From Rhodobacteraceae bacterium WFHF2C18 (GTDB lineage Bacteria > Pseudomonadota > Alphaproteobacteria > Rhodobacterales > Rhodobacteraceae), in the NCBI GenBank assembly GCA_002166865.1, contig NHTQ01000003.1, positions 140,001 through 204,000 of the forward strand: 64,000 bases of DNA. Direction: 5' to 3'. Within the stretch, counting starts at the first letter, position 1; every line of letters begins with the position of its first letter. The position numbers and the translations under genes are program-made. Shown piece after piece: positions 55,050 to 64,000 of this stretch. The notes beneath the pieces are model-generated. The model was not told the origin of the DNA. It saw only the letters and a program-made list of their open reading frames with translations, and did not search any database.

Positions 55050-56603
55050 TCAGAACACCGCGCGCGGCAGCCATGTCGCCAAGGCCGGCAGCGCCCAGAT
55101 CACCGCGATTCCGACGATCTGAAGCACGATGAAGGGGGCCACGCCGGCATAGATCTGACCCGTCGAGATCTCGGGCGGGGCCGCCCCGCGCAGGTAGAAC
55201 AACGAGAACCCGAAGGGCGGCGTCAGGAACGATGTTTGCAGGTTGATCGCGATCAGGATCGCCAGCCAGATCGGATCGTGCCCCATCAGGATCAGCACCG
55301 GCGCCACCAGCGGCAGCAGGATCACCGTGATCTCCACGAAATCCAGGAAAAATCCCAGCACGAAGATCAGCGCCATGGCGAAGATCAGCGCGCCGGTGGG
55401 CCCGCCGGGCATGGATTGCAGGATCTGGGCGACGCGCTCCTCGCCGCCCAGCCCGACGAAGACCAGGCTGAAGATGCTGGCCGTCAGGATGGTGGCGAAG
55501 ATCATCGCCGTCACCGTCATGGTGGTGGTGAGCGCCCCCACCAGCAGATCGCGCCGGAACAGCCGGACAAGCGCCGCGGCCACCGCCCAGATCCCGACGA
55601 GCGCCAGCGCGCCGTAGAGCGCGCCCAGTGCCCAGTCCGCCGCGCCGGCGTCGCTGCGCTGCAGCCGCACGGGAGCCAGGCCCGCCGCCACCGCAAGCGT
55701 CAGCAGCGCCGCGGCCCCGGCCAGGATCAGCCGGCGGTCCACGCCCTGGCGGGCCCCGGCCATCAGGATCGCCCCCACCGCCCCGACCGAAGCCGCCTCG
55801 GTCGGGGTTGCAACGCCGCCGAGGATGGCGCCCAGCACGGCCACGATCAGCACCACGGGCGGCACCACCGCCCCCGTCACCGCGGCCAGGCCGGGCCGGC
55901 CCTCGGGCGTGGGCGCGGGCGGCATGTCCTGCGGGCGCACCGCGCCGCGTGCCAGGATGTAGAGGATGTAGATCGTCACCAGCGCCAGCCCCGGCACCAG
56001 CGCGCCGGCGAAGATCTGGCCGACCGAGATCGTCTCGACGCTGAACTTGCCCTGTTCGTACTGCGCCTGCTGATAGGCCGAGGACATCACGTCGGACAGG
56101 ATGATCAGCAGCGTCGACGGCGGGATGATCTGGCCCAGCGTGCCCGCGGTGCAGACAAGGCCGGAGGCCAGCCGCGGATCATACCCCGTGCGCAGCATGG
56201 TCGGCAGGGCGATCATGCCCATCGCGATCACCGTGGCGCCGACGATGCCCGTGGACGCGGCCAGCAACGCACCCACCAGCACGACCGAGATCCCCAGCCC
56301 CCCGCGCAACTGGCCGAAAAGGCGCCCCATGTTGTCCAGCAGGTCCTCGGCGATGCGCGACCGCTCCAGCACCACCCCCATGGTGACGAAAAGCGGGATG
56401 GCGATCAGAACATCGTTGGTCAGCACCCCGTAGACGCGCTGCGCCAAAGCGCCCAGAAGGCCGACCTGCATGGCACCGGTCGCCCAGCCCAGGTAGGCGA
56501 ACAGGATCGCCGTGCCGGCGATGGCGAAGGAAACGGGAAACCCCGACAGGATCACCGCCATCAGCGCGGCGAACATCAGAAGGTCGATGTATTCCACGAT
56601 CAT
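55050..56603 (-). CDS. dctM: TRAP transporter large permease
   Basis: A 517-residue DctM subunit with 12 or more helices; longer than the usual 425 residues because of an inserted region with extra hydrophobic segments near 280-345. IPLFVTMGVVLERSRIAEDLLDNMGRLFG and the FFLDFVEITVILLPLVAPVLI block are the family signature. With dctQ it forms the sodium-driven importer. It overlaps dctQ by 4 bases. Downstream is the hairpin at 54979. Confidence 0.96.
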   Translation of the reverse strand: MIVEYIDLLMFAALMAVILSGFPVSFAIAGTAILFAYLGWATGAMQVGLLGALAQRVYGVLTNDVLIAIPLFVTMGVVLERSRIAEDLLDNMGRLFGQLRGGLGISVVLVGALLAASTGIVGATVIAMGMIALPTMLRTGYDPRLASGLVCTAGTLGQIIPPSTLLIILSDVMSSAYQQAQYEQGKFSVETISVGQIFAGALVPGLALVTIYILYILARGAVRPQDMPPAPTPEGRPGLAAVTGAVVPPVVLIVAVLGAILGGVATPTEAASVGAVGAILMAGARQGVDRRLILAGAAALLTLAVAAGLAPVRLQRSDAGAADWALGALYGALALVGIWAVAAALVRLFRRDLLVGALTTTMTVTAMIFATILTASIFSLVFVGLGGEERVAQILQSMPGGPTGALIFAMALIFVLGFFLDFVEITVILLPLVAPVLILMGHDPIWLAILIAINLQTSFLTPPFGFSLFYLRGAAPPEISTGQIYAGVAPFIVLQIVGIAVIWALPALATWLPRAVF

Positions 56604-57106
56604 TCGGCGGCTCCCCCGGCCAGGACCGTCAGCTTGCGCAGGAGACAGGCCAGCGACTGCACCAGCAGGAGGACGCAGAAGGCCGGAATCAGCGACTTCA
56701 GCAGGAAGACCGCCGGGATCCCCCCGACCGAGATCGGCCCCTCGTAGATCGCCCAGGCGTTACGCACCGAGGGCCACGACCAGTAGAGCAGCGCCAGCAT
56801 CGACGGAATCAGCAGGACAAGGTGGCCAAGAAGGTCGATGCGGGCCTTTCCGCGCGGGCCGGCCTTCGACTGGAAGATGTCCACGCGGACGTGACCGTCC
56901 ACCAGCAGGGTATAGCCCGCGCCCAGCATGAACAGCGTTGCGTGCATGTAGAGCACGCTTTCGTTCAGCGCGATCCAGCTCATCCCGTAGACGTAGCGCA
57001 GCAGCACCACGCCGAACTGGACCAGCACCATCACCAGCGCCAGCCAGCGCACGACGCGACCCACGGCGCGGTTGATCGCGTCCAGCCCGTCGGCGATCCG
57101 TTCCAT
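56600..57106 (-). CDS. dctQ: TRAP transporter small permease
   Basis: A 168-residue four-helix protein. LALVMVLVQFGVVLLRYVYG (helix 1) and a W-x-x-E-x-x-x-Y motif (WIALNESVLYMHATLFML) are the DctQ signature. It is followed in the operon by dctM with a 4-base overlap and preceded by dctP with a 91-base gap that holds a strong hairpin. Confidence 0.94.
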   Translation of the reverse strand: MERIADGLDAINRAVGRVVRWLALVMVLVQFGVVLLRYVYGMSWIALNESVLYMHATLFMLGAGYTLLVDGHVRVDIFQSKAGPRGKARIDLLGHLVLLIPSMLALLYWSWPSVRNAWAIYEGPISVGGIPAVFLLKSLIPAFCVLLLVQSLACLLRKLTVLAGGAAE

Positions 57107-57161
57107 GATCGTCCCCCGTCTCCGCGATACCCCGGGCTGCGGGGCGCGCGGGTGCCAAAGA

Positions 57162-57184
57162 GGCCCCGGCCCAGGGCCGGGGCC
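57162..57184 (-). terminator. Intercistronic hairpin between dctP and dctQ
   Basis: GGCCCCGGCC (57162-57171) pairs perfectly with GGCCGGGGCC (57175-57184) around a 3-base loop, starting 13 bases past the dctP stop on the minus strand. There is no T-run. I infer a partial stop or an mRNA 3' end stabiliser that keeps the binding protein in excess of the permease. Confidence 0.6.
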
Positions 57185-57197
57185 CGCGTGCCCTGCC

Positions 57198-58283
57198 TCA
57201 GAAGCCCAGGACCTTCGCCCGGGCGTTCATCTGGCCGTTGTCGGCATGGACCATGTAGTCGCCGATCGCGTCGCGGTAGGCCACGAAGCTCTCGGCGATG
57301 CGGCGCACGAGCTCGTCGTCGTCCTCACGCAGCTTGCCGATCACGGTCCCGGCCGCCTCGCCCATGGCCATGACCACCTCCTCGGGGAGCTTGCGGGGTG
57401 TCACGCCCTCCGTCTCCACCAGCTGGGTCAGGGCCTTGGCGTGCTTGGTCTCGTACTCGGTCCAGACGTCGTTGTAGAGGCTGGAACAGGCCGTGCGCAC
57501 CACTTCCTTCAGATCGTCCGGCAGCGCCTCGTAGGCATCCAGGTTCACGCCGCATTCCTCGGCCGAGGAGGGCTCGCCCACGCCCGGCCAGTAATAGTTC
57601 TTGGCGATCTGGTGATAGCCCAGCGCCGAATCGGTCCAGGGCCCGATGAACTCGCCGGCATCCAGCGCGCCCGACTGCATCGCCTGGAACATCGCCGGGC
57701 CGCTCATCGCCTGGACCGCCATCCCCAGCTCGGCGCACATCTCCGAGGCCAGGCCGGTGGTGCGGTATTTCATGCCCCGCAGGTCATCGACCGAGGTGAT
57801 CTCCTCGCGGAACCAGCCGAACCATTGCGGGCCGGAGTTGCCGCACAGGAAGGGCTTGATGCCGAAGCGGGCGTACATCTCGTCATAAAGCGCTTGCCCG
57901 CCACCGTGGACCATCCAGCCCACCTGCTCCTCGGCACGCAGGCCGAAGGGCTGCGAGCCGAACAGCAGGATGCCCTTGGATTTCGAGCCCCAGTATGCGG
58001 GCACGGCGTGGTAGAGGTCGGCCGTGCCTTCCGACACGGCGTCGAAGACACCGCGCCCCGGGACGATCTCGCCCGCGGCGTGCAGCTTGACCTCGAGCCG
58101 CCCGCCCGAGAGCGTGCTGATGCGGTCGGCCAGGGTCTGCGCGGCCACGCCCGGCCCCGGCAGGTTCTTCGGCCAGGCGGTGACCATGGTCCACTGGCGC
58201 TTGTCCTGCGCCACGGCCGGCGCGGCCAGGGCGGCGGCCGCCGTGCCGACGGCACCGGCCTTCATGAAGTCGCGTCTTTTCAT
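57198..58283 (-). CDS. dctP: TRAP transporter substrate-binding protein, TakP-like
   Basis: A 361-residue periplasmic binding protein. KRRDFMKAGAVGTAAAALAAPAVAQ is a Tat signal with twin Arg. The mature part has the TakP-like blocks GEIVPGRGVFDAVSEG, YWGSKSKGILLFG, GNSGPQWFGWFREEI, KYRTTGLASEM and GEFIGPWTDSALGYH; the Arg of K-Y-R is the expected carboxylate anchor. This group binds 2-oxo acids or related carboxylates; the exact ligand is inferred. AAGGAGG precedes the ATG. First gene of dctPQM. Confidence 0.93.
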   Translation of the reverse strand: MKRRDFMKAGAVGTAAAALAAPAVAQDKRQWTMVTAWPKNLPGPGVAAQTLADRISTLSGGRLEVKLHAAGEIVPGRGVFDAVSEGTADLYHAVPAYWGSKSKGILLFGSQPFGLRAEEQVGWMVHGGGQALYDEMYARFGIKPFLCGNSGPQWFGWFREEITSVDDLRGMKYRTTGLASEMCAELGMAVQAMSGPAMFQAMQSGALDAGEFIGPWTDSALGYHQIAKNYYWPGVGEPSSAEECGVNLDAYEALPDDLKEVVRTACSSLYNDVWTEYETKHAKALTQLVETEGVTPRKLPEEVVMAMGEAAGTVIGKLREDDDELVRRIAESFVAYRDAIGDYMVHADNGQMNARAKVLGF

Positions 58284-58311
58284 CGTCTTTACCTCCTTGC
58301 TTGCAGGGTTG

Positions 58312-58767
58312 TTAATCTGCACGATCCCCGCCCTGCGTCGGGGTGTCCTGTGGCGACCGGTCTAGCATCGCGCGCGTCCGGTCGCATGGGCGGCCGCCGT
58401 AAAAGGTATCGAGCAGGGCCGCGAAAACGGGCGCGTCGGGGGCGGCCGCCTGAAAAAGCGTCGCGCAGGAGCGCAGCTTGAGCGCGTCCACCGGGCCGAG
58501 GATATTCCCGGGCGGGGTGTCCGCGTGCGCCAGCATCGCCTGCGCGATCTCGGTCAGCCGCGGCCCCAGAACGGGGTGCGCAAGATAGGCGCGGGCCTCG
58601 TCGAGATCCTTGAGCCCGTAGTGCTGCGCCGTGGCCGACCGGCCCAGCCCGCGCAACTGCGGAAAGACGAACCACATCCAGTGGCTTTCCTTGCGGCCCG
58701 CCCGGATCTCGTCCAGCGGGGCGGGCCAGATGCGCGCCTGCGCCTGCGTGAATCGCTCAAGGCTCAT
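58312..58767 (-). CDS. DUF1810 domain protein
   Basis: A 151-residue soluble protein matching DUF1810 (FTQAQARIW, ESHWMWFVFPQLRGLG, AQHYGLKDLDEARAYLAHPVLGPRL, DALKLRSCATLF). The biochemical function of the family is not known. An alternative TTG start three codons upstream is possible. It ends 28 bases before the dctP start on the same strand. Upstream is a run of REP-like hairpins. Confidence 0.9.
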   Translation of the reverse strand: MSLERFTQAQARIWPAPLDEIRAGRKESHWMWFVFPQLRGLGRSATAQHYGLKDLDEARAYLAHPVLGPRLTEIAQAMLAHADTPPGNILGPVDALKLRSCATLFQAAAPDAPVFAALLDTFYGGRPCDRTRAMLDRSPQDTPTQGGDRAD

Positions 58768-58778
58768 GGCGCCCAACC

Positions 58779-58826
58779 TGCCCCGGCCTCCGAGACGGGG
58801 CCTGCCCCGGCCCCCGAGCCGGGGCC
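58779..58826. repeat. Two tandem 24-bp REP-like palindromic units
   Basis: Units at 58779-58802 and 58803-58826 share 22 of 24 bases (TGCCCCGGC..CCGAG.CGGGGCC), and each can fold on itself (GCCCCGG against CCGGGGC, with a mispair in the first). They lie in the 163-base gap between the DUF1810 and hutU genes. Confidence 0.7.
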
Positions 58827-58846
58827 TCGCGCCTCCCCGCCGCGAG

Positions 58847-58867
58847 GTCCCGGATCAAGTCCGGGAC
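58847..58867. repeat. Palindromic repeat of alphaproteobacterial REP type
   Basis: GTCCCGGA (58847-58854), loop TCAAG, TCCGGGAC (58860-58867) is a perfect 8-bp inverted repeat. The core CCCGGATCAAGTCCGGG is a common intergenic palindrome in alphaproteobacteria, by my recollection. It lies 64 bases past the hutU stop, so it may mark the operon's end. Confidence 0.7.
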
Positions 58868-58930
58868 GCGACAGGCGCAGACTGCGGCCGGCTGGCCGCG
58901 CGGTCACCGCCAGGCACGCCGGGGCCCGGC

Positions 58931-60601
58931 TCACGTCAAGATCCCCGGCAGGGTCAACCCGTGCTCCCGCGCGCAATCGAGCGCGATGTCGTAGCCCGCG
59001 TCGGCGTGGCGCATCACGCCGGTCGCGGGGTCGTTCCAAAGCACGTTGGCAAGGCGCCGGTCCGCGTCCTCGGTGCCATCGCAGCAGATCACCATGCCCG
59101 AGTGCTGGGAAAACCCCATGCCGACGCCCCCGCCGTGATGCAGGCTGACCCAAGTCGCGCCCGAGGCGGTGTTCAGCAGCGCGTTCAGAAGCGGCCAGTC
59201 GCTGACCGCGTCGGAGCCGTCCTTCATCGCCTCGGTCTCGCGGTTGGGGCTGGCCACCGACCCGCTGTCGAGGTGGTCGCGCCCGATCACCACGGGCGCC
59301 TTCAGCTCGCCGTTGCGCACCATCTCGTTGAACGCCAGCCCCGCGCGGTGCCGCTCGCCCAGCCCGACCCAGCAGATCCGCGCCGGCAGCCCCTGGAAGG
59401 AAATCCGCTCCCGCGCCATGTCGAGCCAGCGATGCAGGTCGGCATGGCCGGGAAACAGCTCCTTCATCTTGGCGTCGGTGCGGTAGATGTCCTCGGGGTC
59501 GCCCGACAGGGCGCACCAGCGGAACGGGCCCACCCCGCGGCAGAACAGCGGCCGGATATAGGCCGGCACGAAGCCGGGGAAGGCGAAGGCGTTTTCCAGA
59601 CCCTCCTCCAGCGCCACCTGCCGGATGTTGTTGCCGTAATCGAGCGTCGGAACGCCGGCGTTCCAGAAATCCACCATCGCCTTGACATGTGTCTTCATGC
59701 TGGCACGCGCGGCGGCCTCCACCGCCTTGGGGTCGCTTTCCTGCTTCGCGCGCCACTCGGCCACGCTCCAGCCCTGCGGAAGATAGCCGTGCACGGGGTC
59801 GTGCGCGCTGGTCTGGTCGGTGACGATGTCGGGGTGCACACCCCGTTCCACCAGTTCGGGGAACACGTCCGCCGCGTTGCCGATCAGCGCCACCGACTTC
59901 GCCTCGCCCGCCCCGGTCCAGCGCTCGATCATCCCCAGCGCGGTGTCGAGGTCGTGGGCGATCTCGTCGACGTAACCGGTGCGCTTGCGGAACTCGGCGC
60001 GCGACTCGTCGCATTCCACCGCCAGGCAGCAGGCCCCGGCGAAAACCGCGGCCAGCGGCTGCGCCCCGCCCATGCCGCCCAGCCCCGCGGTCAGGATCCA
60101 GCGGCCCTCCAGCCGCCCGTCATAGTGCTGGCGCCCGGCCTCCGCGAAGGTCTCGAAGGTGCCCTGCACGATGCCCTGGCTACCGATATAGATCCACGAC
60201 CCGGCCGTCATCTGGCCGTACATCATCAGCCCCTTTTTATCGAGCTCGCCGAAATGGTCCCAGGTGGCCCAGTGCGGCACGAGGTTGGAGTTGGCGATCA
60301 GCACGCGCGGCGCATCGCTGTGCGTGCGGAACACGCCCACCGGCTTGCCCGACTGCACCAGCAGGGTCTCGTCCGCCTCCAGCCCCTTCAGGGTGTCCAC
60401 GATCCGGTCGAAGTCCTCCCATGTCCGCGCCGCGCGCCCGATCCCGCCGTAAACCACCAGTTCGTGCGGGTTCTCGGCCACGTCGGGGTGCAGGTTGTTC
60501 ATCAGCATCCGCATCGGCGCCTCCGTCACCCAGTGCTTGGCGCTGATCTCGGCGCCGGTGTCGGGATAGATGTCGCGCAGGTTGTGGCGGGGATCGGTCA
60601 T
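58931..60601 (-). CDS. hutU: Urocanate hydratase
   Basis: A 556-residue NAD-dependent enzyme that turns urocanate into 4-imidazolone-5-propionate. [17 protein letters not shown] is the NAD-binding region, followed by [19 protein letters not shown], and [18 protein letters not shown] is the C-terminal signature. Length matches the family's 555-560 residues. Last gene of hutIHGU, overlapping hutG by 4 bases. Confidence 0.98.
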   Translation of the reverse strand: MTDPRHNLRDIYPDTGAEISAKHWVTEAPMRMLMNNLHPDVAENPHELVVYGGIGRAARTWEDFDRIVDTLKGLEADETLLVQSGKPVGVFRTHSDAPRVLIANSNLVPHWATWDHFGELDKKGLMMYGQMTAGSWIYIGSQGIVQGTFETFAEAGRQHYDGRLEGRWILTAGLGGMGGAQPLAAVFAGACCLAVECDESRAEFRKRTGYVDEIAHDLDTALGMIERWTGAGEAKSVALIGNAADVFPELVERGVHPDIVTDQTSAHDPVHGYLPQGWSVAEWRAKQESDPKAVEAAARASMKTHVKAMVDFWNAGVPTLDYGNNIRQVALEEGLENAFAFPGFVPAYIRPLFCRGVGPFRWCALSGDPEDIYRTDAKMKELFPGHADLHRWLDMARERISFQGLPARICWVGLGERHRAGLAFNEMVRNGELKAPVVIGRDHLDSGSVASPNRETEAMKDGSDAVSDWPLLNALLNTASGATWVSLHHGGGVGMGFSQHSGMVICCDGTEDADRRLANVLWNDPATGVMRHADAGYDIALDCAREHGLTLPGILT

Positions 60602-61398
60602 GTCAGGTCTCCTTGTCGCACCAGCTCGTCGAGCCTGGCCAGCAGTTCGCGCAGCGGCCGCCGGACATCCGCGGCGCGCTCTTCGTCATAGGCCCAGGGC
60701 GGGCATTCCCCGTTCAGGTAGGTGGACTGCGCCAGTTCCATCTGGATGGCGTGCCAGCCCTCCTCCGGGCGGCCGTAGTGCCGCGTCGTCCAGCCGCCCT
60801 TGAACCGGCCGTTCGCCACCGTGGTGAACCCCGGCGCGGCCCGGCACACGGCCTCGGCCACCGCGGCGACCTCGGCCGCACAGGTGGCGCCGTCGTTCGT
60901 GCCGATATTGAAATCCGGCAGGGTGCCGTCGAACAGGAACGGAATACGCGAGCGAATGGAATGGCAGTCATACAGGATCGCCGCCCCGTGCAGGTAACGC
61001 ACGCGGCTCAGCTCGTCGTGCAGCGCGGCATGGTAGGGCGCATGCCAGTCGGCCAGCCGCTCCGCGATCTCCGCCTCGGTGGGCGGCACCTGCCAGATGT
61101 CGTGCCCGTCGAAATCCGTCAGCGGCACCAGACCCGTGGTGTTCCGGCCCGGATACAGGCTGCGCCCCTCCGGATCGCGGTTGGCGTCGACCAGGTAGCG
61201 ATGGAAATTGGCCCGGACGATCGTCGCGTCCGGCAGCAGGTCCTGGTACAGGCGGTCGATGTGCCAGTCGGTGTCGGCTAGCGCACGGCCGCGCGCGTTC
61301 AGCCGGTCCCGGATGGGCTCGGGTATGTACGTTCCCGTATGGGGCATCCCCAGAACGATGCGTCCGTCACCGCGTGTCACCGCCACCGGATCCATCAC
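60598..61398 (-). CDS. hutG: N-formylglutamate amidohydrolase
   Basis: A 266-residue zinc hydrolase that gives glutamate plus formate from N-formylglutamate. [10 protein letters not shown] and [10 protein letters not shown] at the N terminus and [18 protein letters not shown] are the HutG motifs, with the D-C-H-S and D-W-H metal ligands. Presence of this protein rather than formiminoglutamase implies the five-step route (hutF deiminase then hutG); hutF is not in this window. It overlaps hutH by 4 bases. Confidence 0.96.
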   Translation of the reverse strand: MMDPVAVTRGDGRIVLGMPHTGTYIPEPIRDRLNARGRALADTDWHIDRLYQDLLPDATIVRANFHRYLVDANRDPEGRSLYPGRNTTGLVPLTDFDGHDIWQVPPTEAEIAERLADWHAPYHAALHDELSRVRYLHGAAILYDCHSIRSRIPFLFDGTLPDFNIGTNDGATCAAEVAAVAEAVCRAAPGFTTVANGRFKGGWTTRHYGRPEEGWHAIQMELAQSTYLNGECPPWAYDEERAADVRRPLRELLARLDELVRQGDLT

Positions 61399-62930
61399 GC
61401 TACCCCCAGGTCCAGGTCCATCCCGGCCGCCGCGGACAGTTCCCCGTCGCGGATGAGCTCGCCGGCGGCCTGCAGGTCGGGCGCAAGGTAGCGGTCGGCC
61501 TCGATGGCCGGCACTCTTTCGCGCAGCCGCGCCACCGCCCGCTGCAACGGCACGCTCGTCGCCAGCGGCGCACGGAAACCGATGCCCTGCGCCCCGCAGA
61601 TCGCCTCGACGCCGAGGATGGTGTGCAGATTCGCGTTCATCCGCGAAAGCCGGCGGGCGGCGTGGGCGGCCATGCTGACATGGTCCTCCTGGTTGGCGCT
61701 CGTCGGTGTGCTGTCCGTCGTGCAGGGATTGGCGAGATGCTTGTTCTCGCTCATCAGCGCGGCGGTGGTCACCTCGGCGATCATCAGGCCGGAATTGAGC
61801 CCCGGCTCGGGCGTCAGGAAGGGCGGCAGATCGAAGCTCAGGTTGGGATCGACCATCAGCGCCACCCGCCGCTGCGCGATGGCGCCGATCTCGGCCACGG
61901 CCAGGGCGATCTGGTCGGCGGCGAAGCCCACCGGTTCCGCGTGGAAGTTCCCGCCCGACACGATCCGGCCCTCCTCGACCAGCACGAGCGGGTTGTCGGT
62001 CACCGCGTTGGCCTCGATCTCAAGGACCTCGCCGGCGCGGCGCAACAGGTCGATCGCGGCGCCCGTGACCTGCGCCTGGCAGCGGATGCAATAGGGGTCC
62101 TGCACCCGGGGGTCGCCCTCGCGGTGGCTTTCGCGAATCTCCGAGCCGTCCATCAGGGCCCGTTGCGCCCGCGCGGCGGCGATCTGCCCCGAATGGCCGC
62201 GCAGGGTGTGGATGGCATCCACCAGCGGCGCGGTCGAGCCCATGATGGCATCGGTGGACAGCGCCGCGGTGACGATGCACTCGCGCGCGCTGCGCCAGGC
62301 CGTCCAGAGCCCCACCAGCGCGCAGGCGGTGGAGAACTGGGTGCCGTTGATCATCGCCAGCCCTTCCTTGGGGCCCAGCACGATCGGGGCCAGCCCGGCG
62401 CGTTCCAGCGCCGCGGCCCCCGGTAGCCGTTCGCCGCCGTACAGGGCTTCGCCCGCACCGATCATCACGGCGGCCATGTGCGCCAGCGGCGCCAGGTCCC
62501 CCGAGGCGCCGACCGATCCCTGGTCCGGCACCACGGGCGTCACCCCCTGCGCCAGCATCCCCTCGATCAGTTCGATGGTCTCCCATTTGACGCCCGAGGC
62601 CCCGCGCCCCAGCGACAAGAGCTTCAGCACCATCATCAGCCGGGTGGCGGGCGTGTCCAGCGGTTCGCCCACGCCGCAGCAATGCGACAGGATCAGGTTG
62701 CGCTGCAGCGCCTCGGTCTGCTCGGCCGGGATCTTGACGCTGGCCAGCTTGCCGAAGCCGGTGTTGACGCCGTAAACCGCCTCCTCGCCCTCGGCCGCCT
62801 GCCGCACAAGCGCCTCGGCCGCCTCGACGGCCGGTTTCACCGCGCGGTCCAGAACCGCGGGCTCCCCGCTGCGCCAGATGGCCTCCAGTTGCGCCAGCCG
62901 CGCCTGCCCCGGTGTCAAGGTCTCGGTCAT
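61395..62930 (-). CDS. hutH: Histidine ammonia-lyase
   Basis: A 511-residue MIO-type lyase turning histidine to urocanate. The cofactor tripeptide is Ala142-Ser143-Gly144 in [15 protein letters not shown], the same position as in characterised HutH, and [11 protein letters not shown] is the N-terminal signature. NPLVL, QEDHVSM and the C-terminal SxxQEDHVSM block are intact. The start at 62930 (MTETLT) is chosen because the in-frame upstream region to 63188 overlaps hutI. It overlaps hutI by 4 bases. Confidence 0.98.
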   Translation of the reverse strand: MTETLTPGQARLAQLEAIWRSGEPAVLDRAVKPAVEAAEALVRQAAEGEEAVYGVNTGFGKLASVKIPAEQTEALQRNLILSHCCGVGEPLDTPATRLMMVLKLLSLGRGASGVKWETIELIEGMLAQGVTPVVPDQGSVGASGDLAPLAHMAAVMIGAGEALYGGERLPGAAALERAGLAPIVLGPKEGLAMINGTQFSTACALVGLWTAWRSARECIVTAALSTDAIMGSTAPLVDAIHTLRGHSGQIAAARAQRALMDGSEIRESHREGDPRVQDPYCIRCQAQVTGAAIDLLRRAGEVLEIEANAVTDNPLVLVEEGRIVSGGNFHAEPVGFAADQIALAVAEIGAIAQRRVALMVDPNLSFDLPPFLTPEPGLNSGLMIAEVTTAALMSENKHLANPCTTDSTPTSANQEDHVSMAAHAARRLSRMNANLHTILGVEAICGAQGIGFRAPLATSVPLQRAVARLRERVPAIEADRYLAPDLQAAGELIRDGELSAAAGMDLDLGVA

Positions 62931-64000
62931 CCGTCCCCTCCGAAGATCCGCCGGCAAAGCGGGTTGTATCCGATGCGATAGGCCAGTTCCGCCGGCTGCC
63001 GAACATCCCACACCGCGAGGTCGGCCCGCATCCCCGGGGCGATCACCCCGGTGTCGGCCAGCCCGAGGGCCTTCGCGGCGTTGCGCGTGACGCCCGCCAG
63101 CGCCTCTTCCGGTGTCAGGCGGAACAGTGTGCAGCCCATGTTCATCGTCAGCAGCAGCGAGGCCAGCGGTGACGAGCCGGGGTTGCAATCCGTGGCCAGC
63201 GCCATCGGCACGCCCCGGGCCCGGAAGGCCGCCACCGGCGGACGCTGCGTTTCATGCAGGGTGTAGAAGGCCCCCGGCAGCAGCACCGCCACGCTGCCCG
63301 CATCGGCCAGAGCGGCGGCATCTTCCTCGGTGGTGTATTCCACGTGATCGGCCGACAGCGCCCCGTAGCGCGCGGCCAGCCGCGTGCCGCCCTGGTGCGA
63401 CAGCTGCTCGGCATGCAGTTTCACCGGCAGGCCCAGCGCGCGCGCCCGGTCGAAAACCGGCGCGATTTCCTCGGCGGAAAAGGCGATGGTCTCGCAAAAC
63501 CCGTCCACCGCGTCCACCAGCCCCGCGCCCGCGGCCTGTTCCAGCGCCGGCAGGCAGACCTCGGAAACATACGCCGCCGCACGGCCCTCGTACTCCGCCG
63601 GCACCGCATGCGCGCCCAGGAAACTTGTCCTCACCCGGACGGGGCGCATGCTTTCGATCGCGCGGGCGGCGCGCAGCATGCGCAACTCGGTCTCCACGTC
63701 CAGGCCGTAACCCGACTTCACCTCGATGACCGAAACGCCCTCGGCGATCAGCGCATCGGCAAAGCGAAGCGCCCCGGCCAGAAGCTCCGCCTCGCTGGCC
63801 TCGCGCGTTGCCCGCACGGTGGAAACGATGCCCCCCCCTGCCCGCGCCACCTCCTCGTAGCTCGCGCCCTCCAGCCGCATCTCGAACTCGCGCGCCCGGT
63901 CGCCGCCGTGCACGATATGGGTGTGACAGTCGATGGGCGCCGGCGTGATCAGACGTCCGCCCATGTCCTCGCCCGGCGCCGCGTAGCTGTCCGGCAGGTC
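62927..64000 (-). CDS. hutI: Imidazolonepropionase, N terminus beyond the window
   Basis: At least 357 residues of an amidohydrolase that opens imidazolonepropionate to formiminoglutamate. [20 protein letters not shown] contains the H-x-H metal motif, followed by [40 protein letters not shown] and [16 protein letters not shown] with the last metal Asp. The frame stays open to base 64000, so the true start is upstream. Bases 63831-63838 are a G8 tract (minus strand) coding A-G-G-G. First visible gene of hutIHGU; no hutC regulator is in the window. Confidence 0.97.
   Translation of the reverse strand, partial: DLPDSYAAPGEDMGGRLITPAPIDCHTHIVHGGDRAREFEMRLEGASYEEVARAGGGIVSTVRATREASEAELLAGALRFADALIAEGVSVIEVKSGYGLDVETELRMLRAARAIESMRPVRVRTSFLGAHAVPAEYEGRAAAYVSEVCLPALEQAAGAGLVDAVDGFCETIAFSAEEIAPVFDRARALGLPVKLHAEQLSHQGGTRLAARYGALSADHVEYTTEEDAAALADAGSVAVLLPGAFYTLHETQRPPVAAFRARGVPMALATDCNPGSSPLASLLLTMNMGCTLFRLTPEEALAGVTRNAAKALGLADTGVIAPGMRADLAVWDVRQPAELAYRIGYNPLCRRIFGGDG

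Noticed and set aside
58631..60691. 686-codon plus-strand frame opposite hutU
   Set aside because: Antisense shadow of hutU.
63831..63838. G8 tract in hutI as a phase-variation site
   Set aside because: Codes a conserved Ala-Gly-Gly-Gly in frame in a catabolic enzyme; used instead as a control for the glycan tracts.

Overview
The window is high-GC, gene-dense DNA that fits a Rhodobacterales alphaproteobacterium (Paracoccus/Roseobacter-like). The evidence is the fused-style Rieske/cyt b/cyt c1 operon, the DUF4170-waaA-lpxK and mutY-DUF721-dsbA orders, a TIGR02300 FYDLN-acid protein, a NarR-type regulator beside narK-narGHJI, and a TakP-type TRAP transporter. I see no rRNA, CRISPR array, transposase, integrase or phage gene. 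With the genes called here, no gap exceeds about 250 bases.

Region by region. (1) 1-8.06 kb is a visibly lower-GC glycan module. It holds a fucosyltransferase-like/TPR protein, a degenerate GT2 domain fused to a serine hydrolase, two PF13704-type GT2 enzymes, an intact FkbM methyltransferase and a second FkbM gene broken by one extra base in a G6 tract. (2) 8.1-18.6 kb is housekeeping: clpB with a heat-shock-type promoter, pyrF, an MsbA-like ABC exporter, a class I amidotransferase, DUF4170/waaA-like/lpxK for lipid A-Kdo, and a CaiB-type CoA transferase. (3) 18.6-25.8 kb: DsbA-like thiol protein, DciA/DUF721, mutY, an AlkB-type hydroxylase, a globin, a GST, a PAS-PAS-HWE histidine kinase with its receiver protein, and an outer-membrane barrel. 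(4) 26.0-28.8 kb: petABC (bc1 complex) ending in a clear intrinsic terminator. (5) 28.9-31.2 kb: mtaB, dapF, tRNA-Lys. (6) 31.2-46.1 kb is an anaerobic nitrate respiration supercluster, all on the minus strand: narK1-narK2-narGHJI, a NifM-like PPIase, beta-carbonic anhydrase, moeA and DUF2478. It diverges from the Crp/Fnr regulator narR, and the 247-bp intergenic region carries two near-perfect or perfect FNR-family boxes. (7) 46.3-54.9 kb: a Kef-type K+ antiporter, tRNA-Ala, FYDLN protein, YgjP-like metallopeptidase, GntR/FCD regulator, a second antiporter, accA, a LysE exporter, a phosphoribosyltransferase, YtoQ, MscS. (8) 55.0-64.0 kb: TRAP dctPQM, DUF1810, and the hutI-H-G-U histidine degradation operon, with hutI running off the right end.

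How they work together: the bc1 complex and Nar enzyme are two branches of quinol oxidation; moeA (and perhaps DUF2478) supply the molybdenum cofactor to NarG; NarR probably switches the nar operon on. Hut enzymes take histidine to glutamate through genes coupled by 4-nt overlaps. The glycan module probably decorates a surface polymer, and is the part most likely to vary between strains.
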